This document shows positions 7,641-16,700 of a stretch of DNA of 64,000 nucleotides, in pieces. This DNA is from Paenibacillus sp. FSL H8-0048 (GTDB lineage: Bacteria > Bacillota > Bacilli > Paenibacillales > Paenibacillaceae). The notes beneath the pieces are model-generated. The model was not told where the DNA came from. It did not search any database and saw nothing but the letters and a program-made list of their open reading frames with translations. The number at the start of each line of letters is the position of its first letter. Position 1 is the first letter of the stretch. The position numbers and the translations under genes were made by a program. The stretch covers positions 7,192,001-7,256,000 of the forward strand of contig NZ_JBBODF010000001.1 in assembly GCF_038002825.1 (NCBI RefSeq), in the 5' to 3' direction.

Positions 7641-10256
7641 GTGAGATATATTCACAGCGGTGATCAGGTAGAGACGGATAAAAAGAAAGACCGTTCTGCG
7701 GAGCAGAGCACGGAGCAGAAGTCACCGGAGCAAGCAGAGCAACCGGCAGCGTCCCGGAGCGGCCGGGGTCAGGAGCTGGAGGCGTCAGCGGAGCTGGGTG
7801 CGGTGACGGAGCAGCAGCCGCCGGAACGGGAAGAGCAACCGGCAGCGTCCCGGAGCGGCGGGGGTCAGGAGCTGGAGGCGTCGGCGGAGCTGGGCGCGGT
7901 GACGCGCCCGATTGAGGGCGGGCAGGAAAGCCCATCGGGCCTGGATGCTCCGTCAAATACCGGCGGGGAGGATAGCGGCGGTCGGAATGCAGCAGCTGGC
8001 GATGGCGAGGAAGACGGCGGGGAAGATGCTGCGTCTGGAGAAGGGAAGGCAGAAGGCGGTCAGAATGCAGCGGCTGTCGATGATGAGGCTGGCGGCGGTA
8101 AAAACGCTGCATCTGGAGTTACTGCAGATACTGGCGGGGAAGAAGCTGCGTCTGGAGAAGGGAAGACAGAAGGCGGTCAGAATGCAGCGGCTACAGATAA
8201 AGAGGACAGCAGCGAAGGGGCCAGCAGCGAGGACGATCCCGCATCCGATAACGCAGACGATCAGGAATCGTCCGGCGGAGGGATCAAAGGGTTCTTCAGC
8301 AGTCTGTTCGGTGACGATGCCGGCCCGGAGGAGCAGTCCGGGAACGGCTCCGGTAATATGGATGCATCCAATCAGGAGATGGAAGCTGCGGATGAACTGG
8401 GCAAGTCCGGTCAGCCGGAGGAAGCAGCTGCGGATTCCGGCCCGGAACAGGGAGCCCAGGAAGACGGCAGAGGCCAGTCACAGGAGATGGAAACCTCGGA
8501 CGAGCTCGGGGCGCAGACGCAGGAGAAGAGCCATAAAGGCTTTTTTGCCCGATTATTCGGAGATGATGAAGAGTCTGAGGATCAGGAGGACGGTCAGGAA
8601 GCTGGTCAGCCGCAGCAGTCCGAGCCTAAGCAGGCCGCCTCCAAGCAGTCAGCCCCCAAGAAGGCCAAAGCCGGTCAGGGAGCTGACTCTGCAAGCAAGC
8701 CCAAGGACCCTCTGCAGCAAAAAAGGGACGAGGAACGCTCTGACTCACTGGAGCAGTCGATTACCTATTGGCAAGGCAATGACAAGATCCCGCAATCCCT
8801 TGCGGATGCCAAGAATACACTGACCGAGGTGCTGGGGCTGGGCTCATCCTTCGATATTGTGTTCAGGGAAATGTCCTTCGGCGGAAAACGCGCAGCACTG
8901 CTCTGCATCAGCGGCTTCGCCAAGGATACGATTATCGATGAAATTCTGAAGCGCCTGACCTATCTGACCCCTGAAAATGTATCGGCCGATGTGGTCGCCA
9001 GCTTCATGAGTGAATACATTCCCCATGTTCAGGTGGAGAAAGGCGAGCTGTTCAGCGAGAGCATCAACAAAGTGTTATCCGGCATGAGTGCGTTCTTCAT
9101 TGAAGGGGAATCACAGGCTATCATCATGGATACCCGTTCGTACCCTTCCCGAAGCCCGGATGAACCGTCGATTGAGCGGGTGGTCCGCGGAGCGCGCGAC
9201 GGCTTCACAGAGACGCTGCTGAGCAATGTGGCCCTGGTGAGAAGACGTATCCGCGACCCGGGGCTGAAGCTGGAGATGCACCAGATCGGACGGCGGACCC
9301 GGACGGATGTCTGTCTGGCCTACATTGATGACATCGTGGATAAGACCCAGGTGCAGGCTGTTACCGACAAGCTGAAAAGCGTCAATCTCGACGGCATTCC
9401 CCTGGCAGACAAGCAGCTGGAGGAGGCTATTGTCGGCGGCGGGTGGAACCCCTATCCGCTGGTCCGTTATTCGGAACGGCCGGATATTGTCGCCTCCCAT
9501 CTGCTGGAGGGCCGGGTGGTCGTTTTTGTCGATACTTCACCGAGTGTCATGGTGCTGCCGACGACGTTTTTTGATCTCTGCCAGCATGCGGAAGAGAACC
9601 GCCAGACTCCTTTTATGGGCAGCTATCTGCGCTGGGTCCGCTTCATCGGGATCTTTGCGTCGATGTTCCTGCTCCCGCTGTGGATGCTGATGGTGCTTCA
9701 TCCGGAGCTCAAACCCGGCATGCTGGATTTCATCGGTCCGCAAAAATCAGCCAATCTCCCGCTTATTGCCCAATTTCTGATCGTTGAGCTGGGGGTGGAT
9801 CTTCTGCGGATGGCTGCGGTGCATACACCCACTCCGCTCGGCTCCGCGATGGGGCTGATCGCTGCCATTCTGGTCGGTGATATCGCCGTACAGACCGGGC
9901 TTTTTGTCAATGAAGTGGTGCTCTATATGGCGGTGGCCTCCATCGGGATGTTTGCAACGCCGAGCTACGAGCTGGGGCTGGCCAACCGGATTGTCCGGCT
10001 TGCGCTGCTGCTGGCGGTGGCTGCTTATGGCATCCCCGGCTTCATGATCGGGACAACGCTGCTGGTGGTGCTGCTGACCACACACCGTTCGTATAACTCT
10101 CCATACATGTGGCCGTTTATACCATTTAATGCAAAAGCTATGGCGGAGATCCTCCTGCGTCAGCCGGTGCTCAGCTCCAAAACAAGGCCATCCTTCAACA
10201 AAACAAGAGATAACACCCGGATGCCGGAGAATAAGGATGCCCCGCGCAAGTCGTAG
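7641..10256 (+). CDS. spoVAF: SpoVAF/GerA-family germination protein with long acidic N-terminal extension
   Basis: 871 residues starting at GTG with AAGGAGG 7 nt upstream. From about residue 365 the protein is a normal GerA/SpoVAF-type subunit: a soluble domain (L-G-S-S-F-D-I-V-F-R-E-M), then about five membrane helices (roughly 650-830). In B. subtilis SpoVAF is about 490 residues and precedes lysA exactly as here. The first ~365 residues are an added acidic, Gly/Ala/Glu/Gln-rich, low-complexity region with internal repeats: Q-E-L/M-E-x-x-x-E-L-G four times, G-F-F-x-x-L-F-G-D-D twice (near 216 and 300), G-K-x-E-G-G-Q-N-A-A-A twice. It probably tunes germination in the spore inner membrane; the extension's role is unknown. 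Confidence 0.88.
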   Translation: MRYIHSGDQVETDKKKDRSAEQSTEQKSPEQAEQPAASRSGRGQELEASAELGAVTEQQPPEREEQPAASRSGGGQELEASAELGAVTRPIEGGQESPSGLDAPSNTGGEDSGGRNAAAGDGEEDGGEDAASGEGKAEGGQNAAAVDDEAGGGKNAASGVTADTGGEEAASGEGKTEGGQNAAATDKEDSSEGASSEDDPASDNADDQESSGGGIKGFFSSLFGDDAGPEEQSGNGSGNMDASNQEMEAADELGKSGQPEEAAADSGPEQGAQEDGRGQSQEMETSDELGAQTQEKSHKGFFARLFGDDEESEDQEDGQEAGQPQQSEPKQAASKQSAPKKAKAGQGADSASKPKDPLQQKRDEERSDSLEQSITYWQGNDKIPQSLADAKNTLTEVLGLGSSFDIVFREMSFGGKRAALLCISGFAKDTIIDEILKRLTYLTPENVSADVVASFMSEYIPHVQVEKGELFSESINKVLSGMSAFFIEGESQAIIMDTRSYPSRSPDEPSIERVVRGARDGFTETLLSNVALVRRRIRDPGLKLEMHQIGRRTRTDVCLAYIDDIVDKTQVQAVTDKLKSVNLDGIPLADKQLEEAIVGGGWNPYPLVRYSERPDIVASHLLEGRVVVFVDTSPSVMVLPTTFFDLCQHAEENRQTPFMGSYLRWVRFIGIFASMFLLPLWMLMVLHPELKPGMLDFIGPQKSANLPLIAQFLIVELGVDLLRMAAVHTPTPLGSAMGLIAAILVGDIAVQTGLFVNEVVLYMAVASIGMFATPSYELGLANRIVRLALLLAVAAYGIPGFMIGTTLLVVLLTTHRSYNSPYMWPFIPFNAKAMAEILLRQPVLSSKTRPSFNKTRDNTRMPENKDAPRKS
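7737..7904 (+). repeat. 96-bp tandem duplication inside spoVAF
   Basis: Bases 7737-7808 and 7833-7904 are nearly identical with a period of 96 bp (32 codons), encoding two copies of an E-Q-P-A-A-S-R-S-G-x-G-Q-E-L-E-A-S-A-E-L block (residues ~33-55 and ~65-87). The in-frame period means copy-number change would keep the gene open. Confidence 0.85.
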
Positions 10257-10286
10257 GAAAATACAAATCAACTGCAAAAAAGTCCA

Positions 10287-10316
10287 TTCAATGGTGTTCC
10301 CTCTGTCTGTTATACT
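10287..10316 (+). promoter_or_regulatory. Possible sigma-A promoter of lysA
   Basis: TTCAAT (10287-10292), 18-nt spacer, TATACT (10311-10316), between spoVAF and lysA. The -35 is weak. The ~130-nt leader holds a long-range GCCCCG (10331-10336) / CGGGGC (10382-10387) pairing whose function is unknown. Confidence 0.45.
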
Positions 10317-10448
10317 GAATATACTGAACAGCCCCGCAATAAGCCGGATTTGTATTCTGAGCATCTGTTTCAGGAACGCATCGGGGCCCCAAATCATATA
10401 CTAGACAGGGTGGATCGGATGATTCCACAGAAATTGGAGGACTGCGCA

Positions 10449-11783
10449 ATGTTTTTACACGGGACGAGCCGAATCAATGATGCAGGGCATTTGGAGATCG
10501 GCGGATGTGATGTAACCGAGTTGAAGGCGGAGTATGGAACACCGCTATATATAGTGGACGAGCAATTGGTCCGCCAACGCTGCCGCGAGTACATGGAGGC
10601 GTTCACAGCTTCCGGTCTCGGGTTCCAGGTGGCTTATGCCAGCAAGGCGTTCTCGACGATGGCGATGTGCCGGCTTGCAGATGAGGAAGGACTGTCGCTG
10701 GATGTGGTCTCCGATGGTGAGCTGTATACTGCGCTGCAAGCCGGTTTCCCGGCGGAACGCATTCATTTCCACGGCAATAATAAGACACCGGATGAGATCG
10801 AGATGGCGATCGATGCAGGAATTGGCTGCTTTGTCGCCGACAATCTGGTGGAGCTTCGTCTGCTTCAGTCCATTGCCGCCCGCAGAGAAGTGACGGTTAA
10901 TATTCTGCTGCGCGTCACGCCTGGGGTTGAAGCCCATGCCCATCATGCCTATGCTTCCACAGGACAGACCGACTCCAAATTCGGCTTCGATATCGGAAAC
11001 GGCTCAGCCCGTGAAGCGGTTAGCCTGGCTGACAGCCTATCTAATCTGAATCTGCTCGGCGTGCATTCGCATATCGGGTCGCAGATTTTTGAGACTGAGG
11101 GCTTCCAGCTTGCCGTTGAACGGATCGCTGAGTTCACCCGTACCGTCAAGGATGAGCTGGGAATCTCCTTCCCTGTAGTCAACCTGGGCGGAGGCTTCGG
11201 AATCCGTTATGTGGACGGCGATACGCCGCTCCTCGTCTCCGAATACGTTGCAGCGATCACAGATGCAGTGAAGACGCACTTCACCGGCATTAACGATTCG
11301 CTGCCGCAGATCTGGGTGGAGCCGGGCCGCAGCATCGTGGGGGATGCCGGTACGACCCTGTACACAGTTGGAACCAGCAAGGAAATTCCGGGTGTGCGCA
11401 AATATGTAGCCGTTGACGGCGGCATGACAGATAATCCGCGTCCGGCCTTGTATGAATCCAAGTACGAAGCACTGCTGGCAAGCCGTGCGACTGAGCCTAA
11501 CGTGGAGAAGGTATCCATCGCCGGCAAATGCTGCGAAAGCGGCGATATGCTGATCTGGGATGTTGAGCTCCCTAAGGTGGAGAGCGGCGATCTGCTGGCT
11601 GTGGCCTGCACAGGAGCCTACAATTACTCCATGGCCAGCAACTACAACCGAATCCGCCGTCCGGCGGTGGTATTCGTGCAGAACGGGCAGAGTGATCTGG
11701 TCGTACGCCGTGAGTCCCATCAGGACATTGTTGCCAATGATATCGTTCCTGCACGGATTGCCAAACAGGCTGTTACGAATTAA
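10449..11783 (+). CDS. lysA: Diaminopimelate decarboxylase
   Basis: 444 residues, usual length. PLP-dependent enzyme that decarboxylates meso-diaminopimelate to L-lysine, the last step of the pathway. The alanine-racemase-like barrel holds the PLP lysine in Y-A-S-K-A-F (Lys near 66), H-F-H-G-N-N-K, the glycine loop N-L-G-G-G-F-G, E-P-G-R-S-I-V and the C-terminal C-C-E-S-G-D motif with Y-N-Y-S-M-A-S-N-Y-N-R. ATG 10449 is chosen because GGAGG ends 8 nt upstream; longer in-frame starts lack one. Its place after spoVAF matches B. subtilis. Cytoplasmic. Confidence 0.96.
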   Translation: MFLHGTSRINDAGHLEIGGCDVTELKAEYGTPLYIVDEQLVRQRCREYMEAFTASGLGFQVAYASKAFSTMAMCRLADEEGLSLDVVSDGELYTALQAGFPAERIHFHGNNKTPDEIEMAIDAGIGCFVADNLVELRLLQSIAARREVTVNILLRVTPGVEAHAHHAYASTGQTDSKFGFDIGNGSAREAVSLADSLSNLNLLGVHSHIGSQIFETEGFQLAVERIAEFTRTVKDELGISFPVVNLGGGFGIRYVDGDTPLLVSEYVAAITDAVKTHFTGINDSLPQIWVEPGRSIVGDAGTTLYTVGTSKEIPGVRKYVAVDGGMTDNPRPALYESKYEALLASRATEPNVEKVSIAGKCCESGDMLIWDVELPKVESGDLLAVACTGAYNYSMASNYNRIRRPAVVFVQNGQSDLVVRRESHQDIVANDIVPARIAKQAVTN

Positions 11784-11810
11784 GACATAAGGGTTGTGCT
11801 ATAGCGGCAG

Positions 11811-11834
11811 GCGGGAAGACTTCCCGCTTGCTTT
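11811..11834 (+). terminator. Terminator after lysA
   Basis: GCGGGAAG-A-CTTCCCGC hairpin (11811-11827) followed by TTGCTTTGCTTT, 28 bp after the lysA stop. Confidence 0.65.
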
Positions 11835-11907
11835 GCTTTGTGCCCCGTTTCATAGTAAACTAATAAACGTGTTCTACATTTGTCATTTCGAAAGGGGTCA
11901 TTTACAT

Positions 11908-12339
11908 ATGGCTAAGCAAGCGAAAATTACACTCGAAAACGGCGGCGTCGTGCTGATCGACTTGTTCGACCAGGATGCACCTAATACAGTAGCAAACTTT
12001 GAGAAGCTGGCAAAAGACGGCTTCTACAACGGATTGTTGTTCCACCGCGTGATCCCAGGCTTCGTAGCACAAGGCGGCTGCCCGAACGGAACAGGCACCG
12101 GCGGTCCTGGCTACACCATCAACTGCGAGATCAACCCGAACAAGCACGAGCGCGGCTCCCTGGCTATGGCCCATGCCGGCAAGAACACAGGCGGAAGCCA
12201 GTTCTATATCGCTTATGCTCCACAGCCGCATCTTGATGGAGTACACACAGTATTCGGTAAAGTGGTTGAAGGCATGGATCTGGTTGACGCTTTCAAAGGC
12301 CGCGACAAGATGACGACCGTTGAAATTGTTGAAGCTTAA
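11908..12339 (+). CDS. ppiB: Peptidyl-prolyl cis-trans isomerase, cyclophilin type
   Basis: 143 residues, the length of bacterial PpiB. It catalyses cis-trans isomerisation of Xaa-Pro bonds in the cytoplasm. Cyclophilin signatures are complete: F-H-R-V-I-P-G-F-V-A-Q-G-G, G-T-G-T-G-G-P-G-Y, A-M-A-H-A, N-T-G-G-S-Q-F-Y-I, and H-L-D-G-V-H-T-V-F-G-K-V. ATG 11908 has AAAGGGG about 10 nt upstream; an earlier in-frame start at 11794 would add an unlikely leader. A strong terminator follows. It follows lysA, as in related genomes. Confidence 0.96.
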   Translation: MAKQAKITLENGGVVLIDLFDQDAPNTVANFEKLAKDGFYNGLLFHRVIPGFVAQGGCPNGTGTGGPGYTINCEINPNKHERGSLAMAHAGKNTGGSQFYIAYAPQPHLDGVHTVFGKVVEGMDLVDAFKGRDKMTTVEIVEA

Positions 12340-12396
12340 TACAAGCACTCCATAGACGCTTTAGGGGGAGGTCCTTTTCTTCCTAGGGCATCGCCG

Positions 12397-12432
12397 AAGC
12401 ACCCGGCTGGGTTATCCAGCCGGGTGCTTTTT
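12397..12432 (+). terminator. Intrinsic terminator after ppiB
   Basis: AAGCACCCGGCTGG / CCAGCCGGGTGCTT perfect stem with a 5-nt loop, followed by TTTTT. Confidence 0.95.
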
Positions 12433-12677
12433 GCCGTAAGGTGAATTATACAATGTAGTTGGATTTTCTCCAATTACTCAGGAGCGGAGGTACTCTTTTT
12501 AGGCAACAGGTGGAAAAACAGCACTTAAAATGCTGCAAATAGACCAGAGTAGAGGGTAAGCGCAAAATTAAATGTCGTTTATCCAATTAATTTCTTCGAA
12601 GGCTCCAAACCATCCGAAACAAGCTGCGTTTGTCCAACTAGCATGCTCCTGAACTTGCAGATATCGGCGCTAGGCGG

Positions 12678-12705
12678 GAATGAGGGGCATTAATGCCCCT
12701 CATTC
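12678..12705 (-). terminator. Perfect 28-nt palindrome at the end of the YwaF-like gene
   Basis: GAATGAGGGGCATT and its exact complement meet without a loop, 13 bp past the minus-strand stop. It most likely serves as a terminator; without a T-run this is moderate. The 245 bp between the ppiB terminator and this site hold no supported gene. Confidence 0.55.
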
Positions 12706-12718
12706 TCCTCCCCTGAAT

Positions 12719-13480
12719 TTACCTGCCCAGTTTCCGGCTGGTTGCGGCGCGGCGGTTCGTGTACAGCTCCGGCAGCTTGAAGAAGATCAGGAACATCAGG
12801 AGGAAGATGACGAAGGCAAAGCCTTCTTCAACCAGCAGATAGTAGGGATAAGGGCCGAAATAGTCCAGTACCGAGAACGTGCTGGGCTTGTGCATCAGGA
12901 ACATATAGTTGGAGTCCAGCAGCATATTGGCGGCGTATACACACGCAGCGACAAGGTTCAGGCAGAGCATGGTGAAGAACAATGAGCGCCAAGTGGGCTT
13001 ATATCCTTCGACCCAGGTCATGTACAGGGATGCAAGTATGATCGACCCGTGGGCGATGAAGAACAGCAGGAAGCGGAAATGCGGAAACGGATAGACCAGG
13101 TTAGGTGTAAGCAGGGCGATGAATGCACCGCCGATTCCGGCAAAATACAGAAAGCTGTACAGCAGCCTGCTGCGTGTGAGCAGCATCAAGATCGACAGAA
13201 GCAGGGTGATTCCGCATAGCTCCAGCGGCAGGGAGGAGCTGCGGCTCCAGCTGTCATGGGACAGATACCAGACATGCAGGCCCCCCTCGGAAGCGGCCAG
13301 CAGCAGGATCAGCAGCAGGCGTACGCCTAACCGCAGGCCGGACCGGCTGCGCAGGGCGAAGCGGGCTCCAAAGAGCGCCAGGCAGCATAGGGCAATAATA
13401 GCCAGGGCAACGAGATGGGAGACGGAAAGCATAACGAAATCGCTGTCACGCGCACGGTCCCAGAATAGAGTTCGGTTCAC
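12719..13480 (-). CDS. YwaF-family (TIGR02206) integral membrane protein
   Basis: 253 residues with about seven hydrophobic helices. Recognisable family features are L-P-L-E-L-C-G in the third helix region, H-F-R-F-L-L-F-F-I-A-H-G in the middle and a Y-M-F-L-M-H-K-P segment followed by G-P-Y-P-Y-Y before the last helix. The family has no established function. GTG 13480 is preferred because AAGGAGA lies 8 nt upstream; the GTG at 13516 lacks a site. The gene stands alone between two terminator-like hairpins and the divergent adhesin gene. Confidence 0.85.
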   Translation of the reverse strand: MNRTLFWDRARDSDFVMLSVSHLVALAIIALCCLALFGARFALRSRSGLRLGVRLLLILLLAASEGGLHVWYLSHDSWSRSSSLPLELCGITLLLSILMLLTRSRLLYSFLYFAGIGGAFIALLTPNLVYPFPHFRFLLFFIAHGSIILASLYMTWVEGYKPTWRSLFFTMLCLNLVAACVYAANMLLDSNYMFLMHKPSTFSVLDYFGPYPYYLLVEEGFAFVIFLLMFLIFFKLPELYTNRRAATSRKLGR

Positions 13481-13760
13481 TTGGAATCTCTCCTTGAATC
13501 CTGAAATAGGAGTCACATAATAATTTCTTTAATTTTAACCATTTCTGATTCTAAAGTTCTACTCTTAGGTGATATAAGTATATATCGTCTGTAGTGGGCA
13601 GAAAAGTCAGGTTTACTAGTTTATTTACATAAGATGGACTCTTAGCCCGTATACATAACGAAACTTCAGGTGGAGTGTGTCCTTACCGGTGCGTGCAGCA
13701 GCCATCTTTTTAGCAGTATGCTTCAAATCATTCAATCGAAAGAACGGGGGCTTTTGGGAA

Positions 13761-16700
13761 ATGGTGAAAAAAAGAACAAGCCTGGCAGTGGTTCTGGTCC
13801 TGTTATTTGTGCAAATGGTCTCAGGACTGGGCTTCACCCGGCAGGCTACAGCAGCGGCCACCCAGCAGGACCGAGACATTATTACCAGCGTATCCATGGC
13901 GGTATATGGTCCGGATGGGCAGACGGTGACAGGCAGTGTGTATGATGTAGACTCCACCGTGAAGCTGGACTATACCTGGTCGCTTCCTAACAGCCACGGC
14001 TATAGCCAGGGAGACAGCTTCACTTTCCAGCTTCCCGAGCAGTTCCAGCTCTTCAATGATATTCAGGGCGGGCTGGAATCGGACGATGGGACGGTAGGCA
14101 CATTTACAGTCAGCCAGGCTACTCATCAGGTAGTGATGACGTTTAACGATTATATCGAGAGTCATGCCAATGTGCAGGGAACCTTACGTATTAATACCCA
14201 ATTTGACAAAAAAGTGATCAGCGGCAGCACCGTCCAGCAGATTCTATTCCCGGTGAACGGCGGGGTCCAGACGGTTACGGTATCGTTCAAGCCTACTGTA
14301 GGCTCGACAATTACCAAGAAGGGAATCTCCAGCGGCTTCAACGCCGATCATATTGACTGGACTGTTGATGTGAACAAGAGACTGGAGCCGGTAAGCGGCG
14401 CGGCTGTGACCGACCCGGTTCCTGCCGGGCTGGCACTGGACAGTACGGTTACACTTGCCGTCTATCAGCTGAATGTTCAGCTAGACGGCACGGTTACACA
14501 AGGGCAACTGGTAGACAGCAGCAAATATACAGCCGATGTCTCCGGCGGGATGCTGAAGCTTCAGTTCACCGACCCTGTGATTACCGGGGCATACCGTATC
14601 GCGTATACAACGCAGGTCGTAAGCGACAACTTGTCCACCTTCACCAACACAGCTACCTTCACAGGGAACGGCCGTGACCCGGTAAGTGCTTCGGATACAG
14701 TGGTCATTGAACGCGGAGGCAGCCTTAACAAAAAAGCCGTCCGTTATGACTGGGGCACCCAGACCATCAACTGGGCTATCGAATACAACTACAATAACCG
14801 GACGATCTCCCCGGAGAACGCGGTGTTGACAGATGTGTTCAACAGCTCCCAGGTGCTCCTGGAGAACACGGTGCGGATCTATCCGGTTACTCTGAATGCA
14901 GCCGGAGAAGCTGCAAAGGGCACGGCTCTTAATGCAGGCAGTGATTACACAGTAACGCCAGTCAGCATCGAATCCGGCAACGGATTCCGACTGGAGTTCA
15001 AGCATACAGTGAAATCGGCTTATCTGATCGAATACACGACCAAAGCCGCAGACCGTGTGTTTAAAGATACGAAGATCACCAACACTGTCACTGACAGCAC
15101 CTATAGCAGCAATGCTACTCAACTGATCCGGCCGATCATTATCTATAAGAATCTGTCCGGGGTGGATTACAACAAACACACAACTGACTGGAAAATCACA
15201 TTCAACGGTGACAATTATCCAATGAACGAAGTGGTGGTTACCGACAGCTTCCCGCAGGGAGGACAGAAATACATCTCAGGTTCTCTGGTGGTCCGTACGC
15301 TATCCGGCACAGTGATCCCTTCATCGGCTTATACTCTGATTGTGAATTCTCCGGCTCAGCCGAATGAAGGCTTCAAGGTGAAATTCAATTCACCCGTTAC
15401 AGGTACTCATACCATTAGTTATCAGACGGAATTCAGCAATGACTGGCTTACCGGAAATACGGATGATTTCATCAACGTGGCCCGGATTGACTGGAAGGAC
15501 AGCCAGAACAAGCCACAATGGACAGAAGCCAGCGGGAAGTTTATTCCTAATTTAGAGGTGAAGACCAACGGGTTCAAATCCGGGGCGTACGATGCTTCGG
15601 CCAAAGAACTGACTTGGACCGTAGGCGTCAATTACAACAGCAAATTCATTGCCGATCCTGTAGTGACGGATGTACTGGGTGACGGACAGTCTCTGGTACC
15701 CGGCTCACTTAAGGTATACAAGATGAATATTGCCAAGAATGGGACCCATAGTCCTGGCGCTGAGGTGGACGGCAATGAGTTCAGCTATAGCGTGGGAAGC
15801 GGCAATGAGCTGAGGGTTGATTTTGACAAAGCCATTAATTCGCCTTATTATATCGTATTCAAAACCAGCCTGGCCGGACAGCTAATTGGAACCAAGGTTC
15901 TCAATACAGCCAAGCTGCTGGATGGCACCATGAAGGTCTCCGAGGATTTAAATGCCAGGGTAGATATCCCGCACGGGAATGAATATGTGTTCAAAGACGG
16001 CGCGCAGAATGGAGATAAGCTGAACTGGACCATTGCGATCAACCGGACCCAGTCCCATGTAAAAGATGCCGTGATCACCGATGTGCCAAGCACGAATCAG
16101 ATCCTGCTGCCGGACAGCTTCCAGCTGTACCGTACGGTTACGGCCGTGAACGGCGAAGTGACAAAAAGCGGGCCTGCACTTCAGAAGGATACCGATTACA
16201 CCTTAACGATCAGCGCCGATGCACAGGGACGTCAGTCCTTCGTCCTAAGCTTCCCTGGTGACATCCATTCCGCTTATGTGCTGGAATATCAGTCGCTGAT
16301 CGTAGCGAACACTGGCGATAAGCTGGTCAACTCTGTAAGCTTCACCGGCAATAATGTCAAGCTTATCATGAAGGAGACGAGCAAGGAGATTATCGTGGGA
16401 GTATCCAGTGGTTCGGGAACAGGCAGCGGCGTCAGAGGGACGCTTAATGTCTTCAAGCTGGAAGCAGGGGATGTTGCCAAACCGCTGGCGGGAGCTACCT
16501 ATGAGCTATACCGCCTGAACGGAAGTGACCGGGTGCTGGTAAATACCCGCACCACAGATGCAGCAGGCATCGCCGCGTTCAACAATCTATGGCTGGGCAG
16601 CTATGTCCTGATTGAAACGGTTGCACCACAAGGCTATGTGCTTGATTCCACCGAGCATCCGGTGACGATCGGCTCATCGGCCGTGCTGAATGTTACCTTG

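Noticed and set aside
10257..10448. Lysine riboswitch before lysA
   Set aside because: The leader is too short and lacks the L-box sequence blocks; only a long-range GCCCCG/CGGGGC pairing is visible.
12433..12677. Possible repeat shared with 28141-28290 (GTTTATCCAATT and GTGGAAAAA segments)
   Set aside because: Only short AT-rich words match; the order and spacing are not kept well enough to call a repeat family by eye.
13481..13760. Possible riboswitch upstream of the adhesin gene
   Set aside because: The AATCGAAAGAACGGGGGC segment looked suggestive, but no full consensus of a known class was found and no terminator follows.
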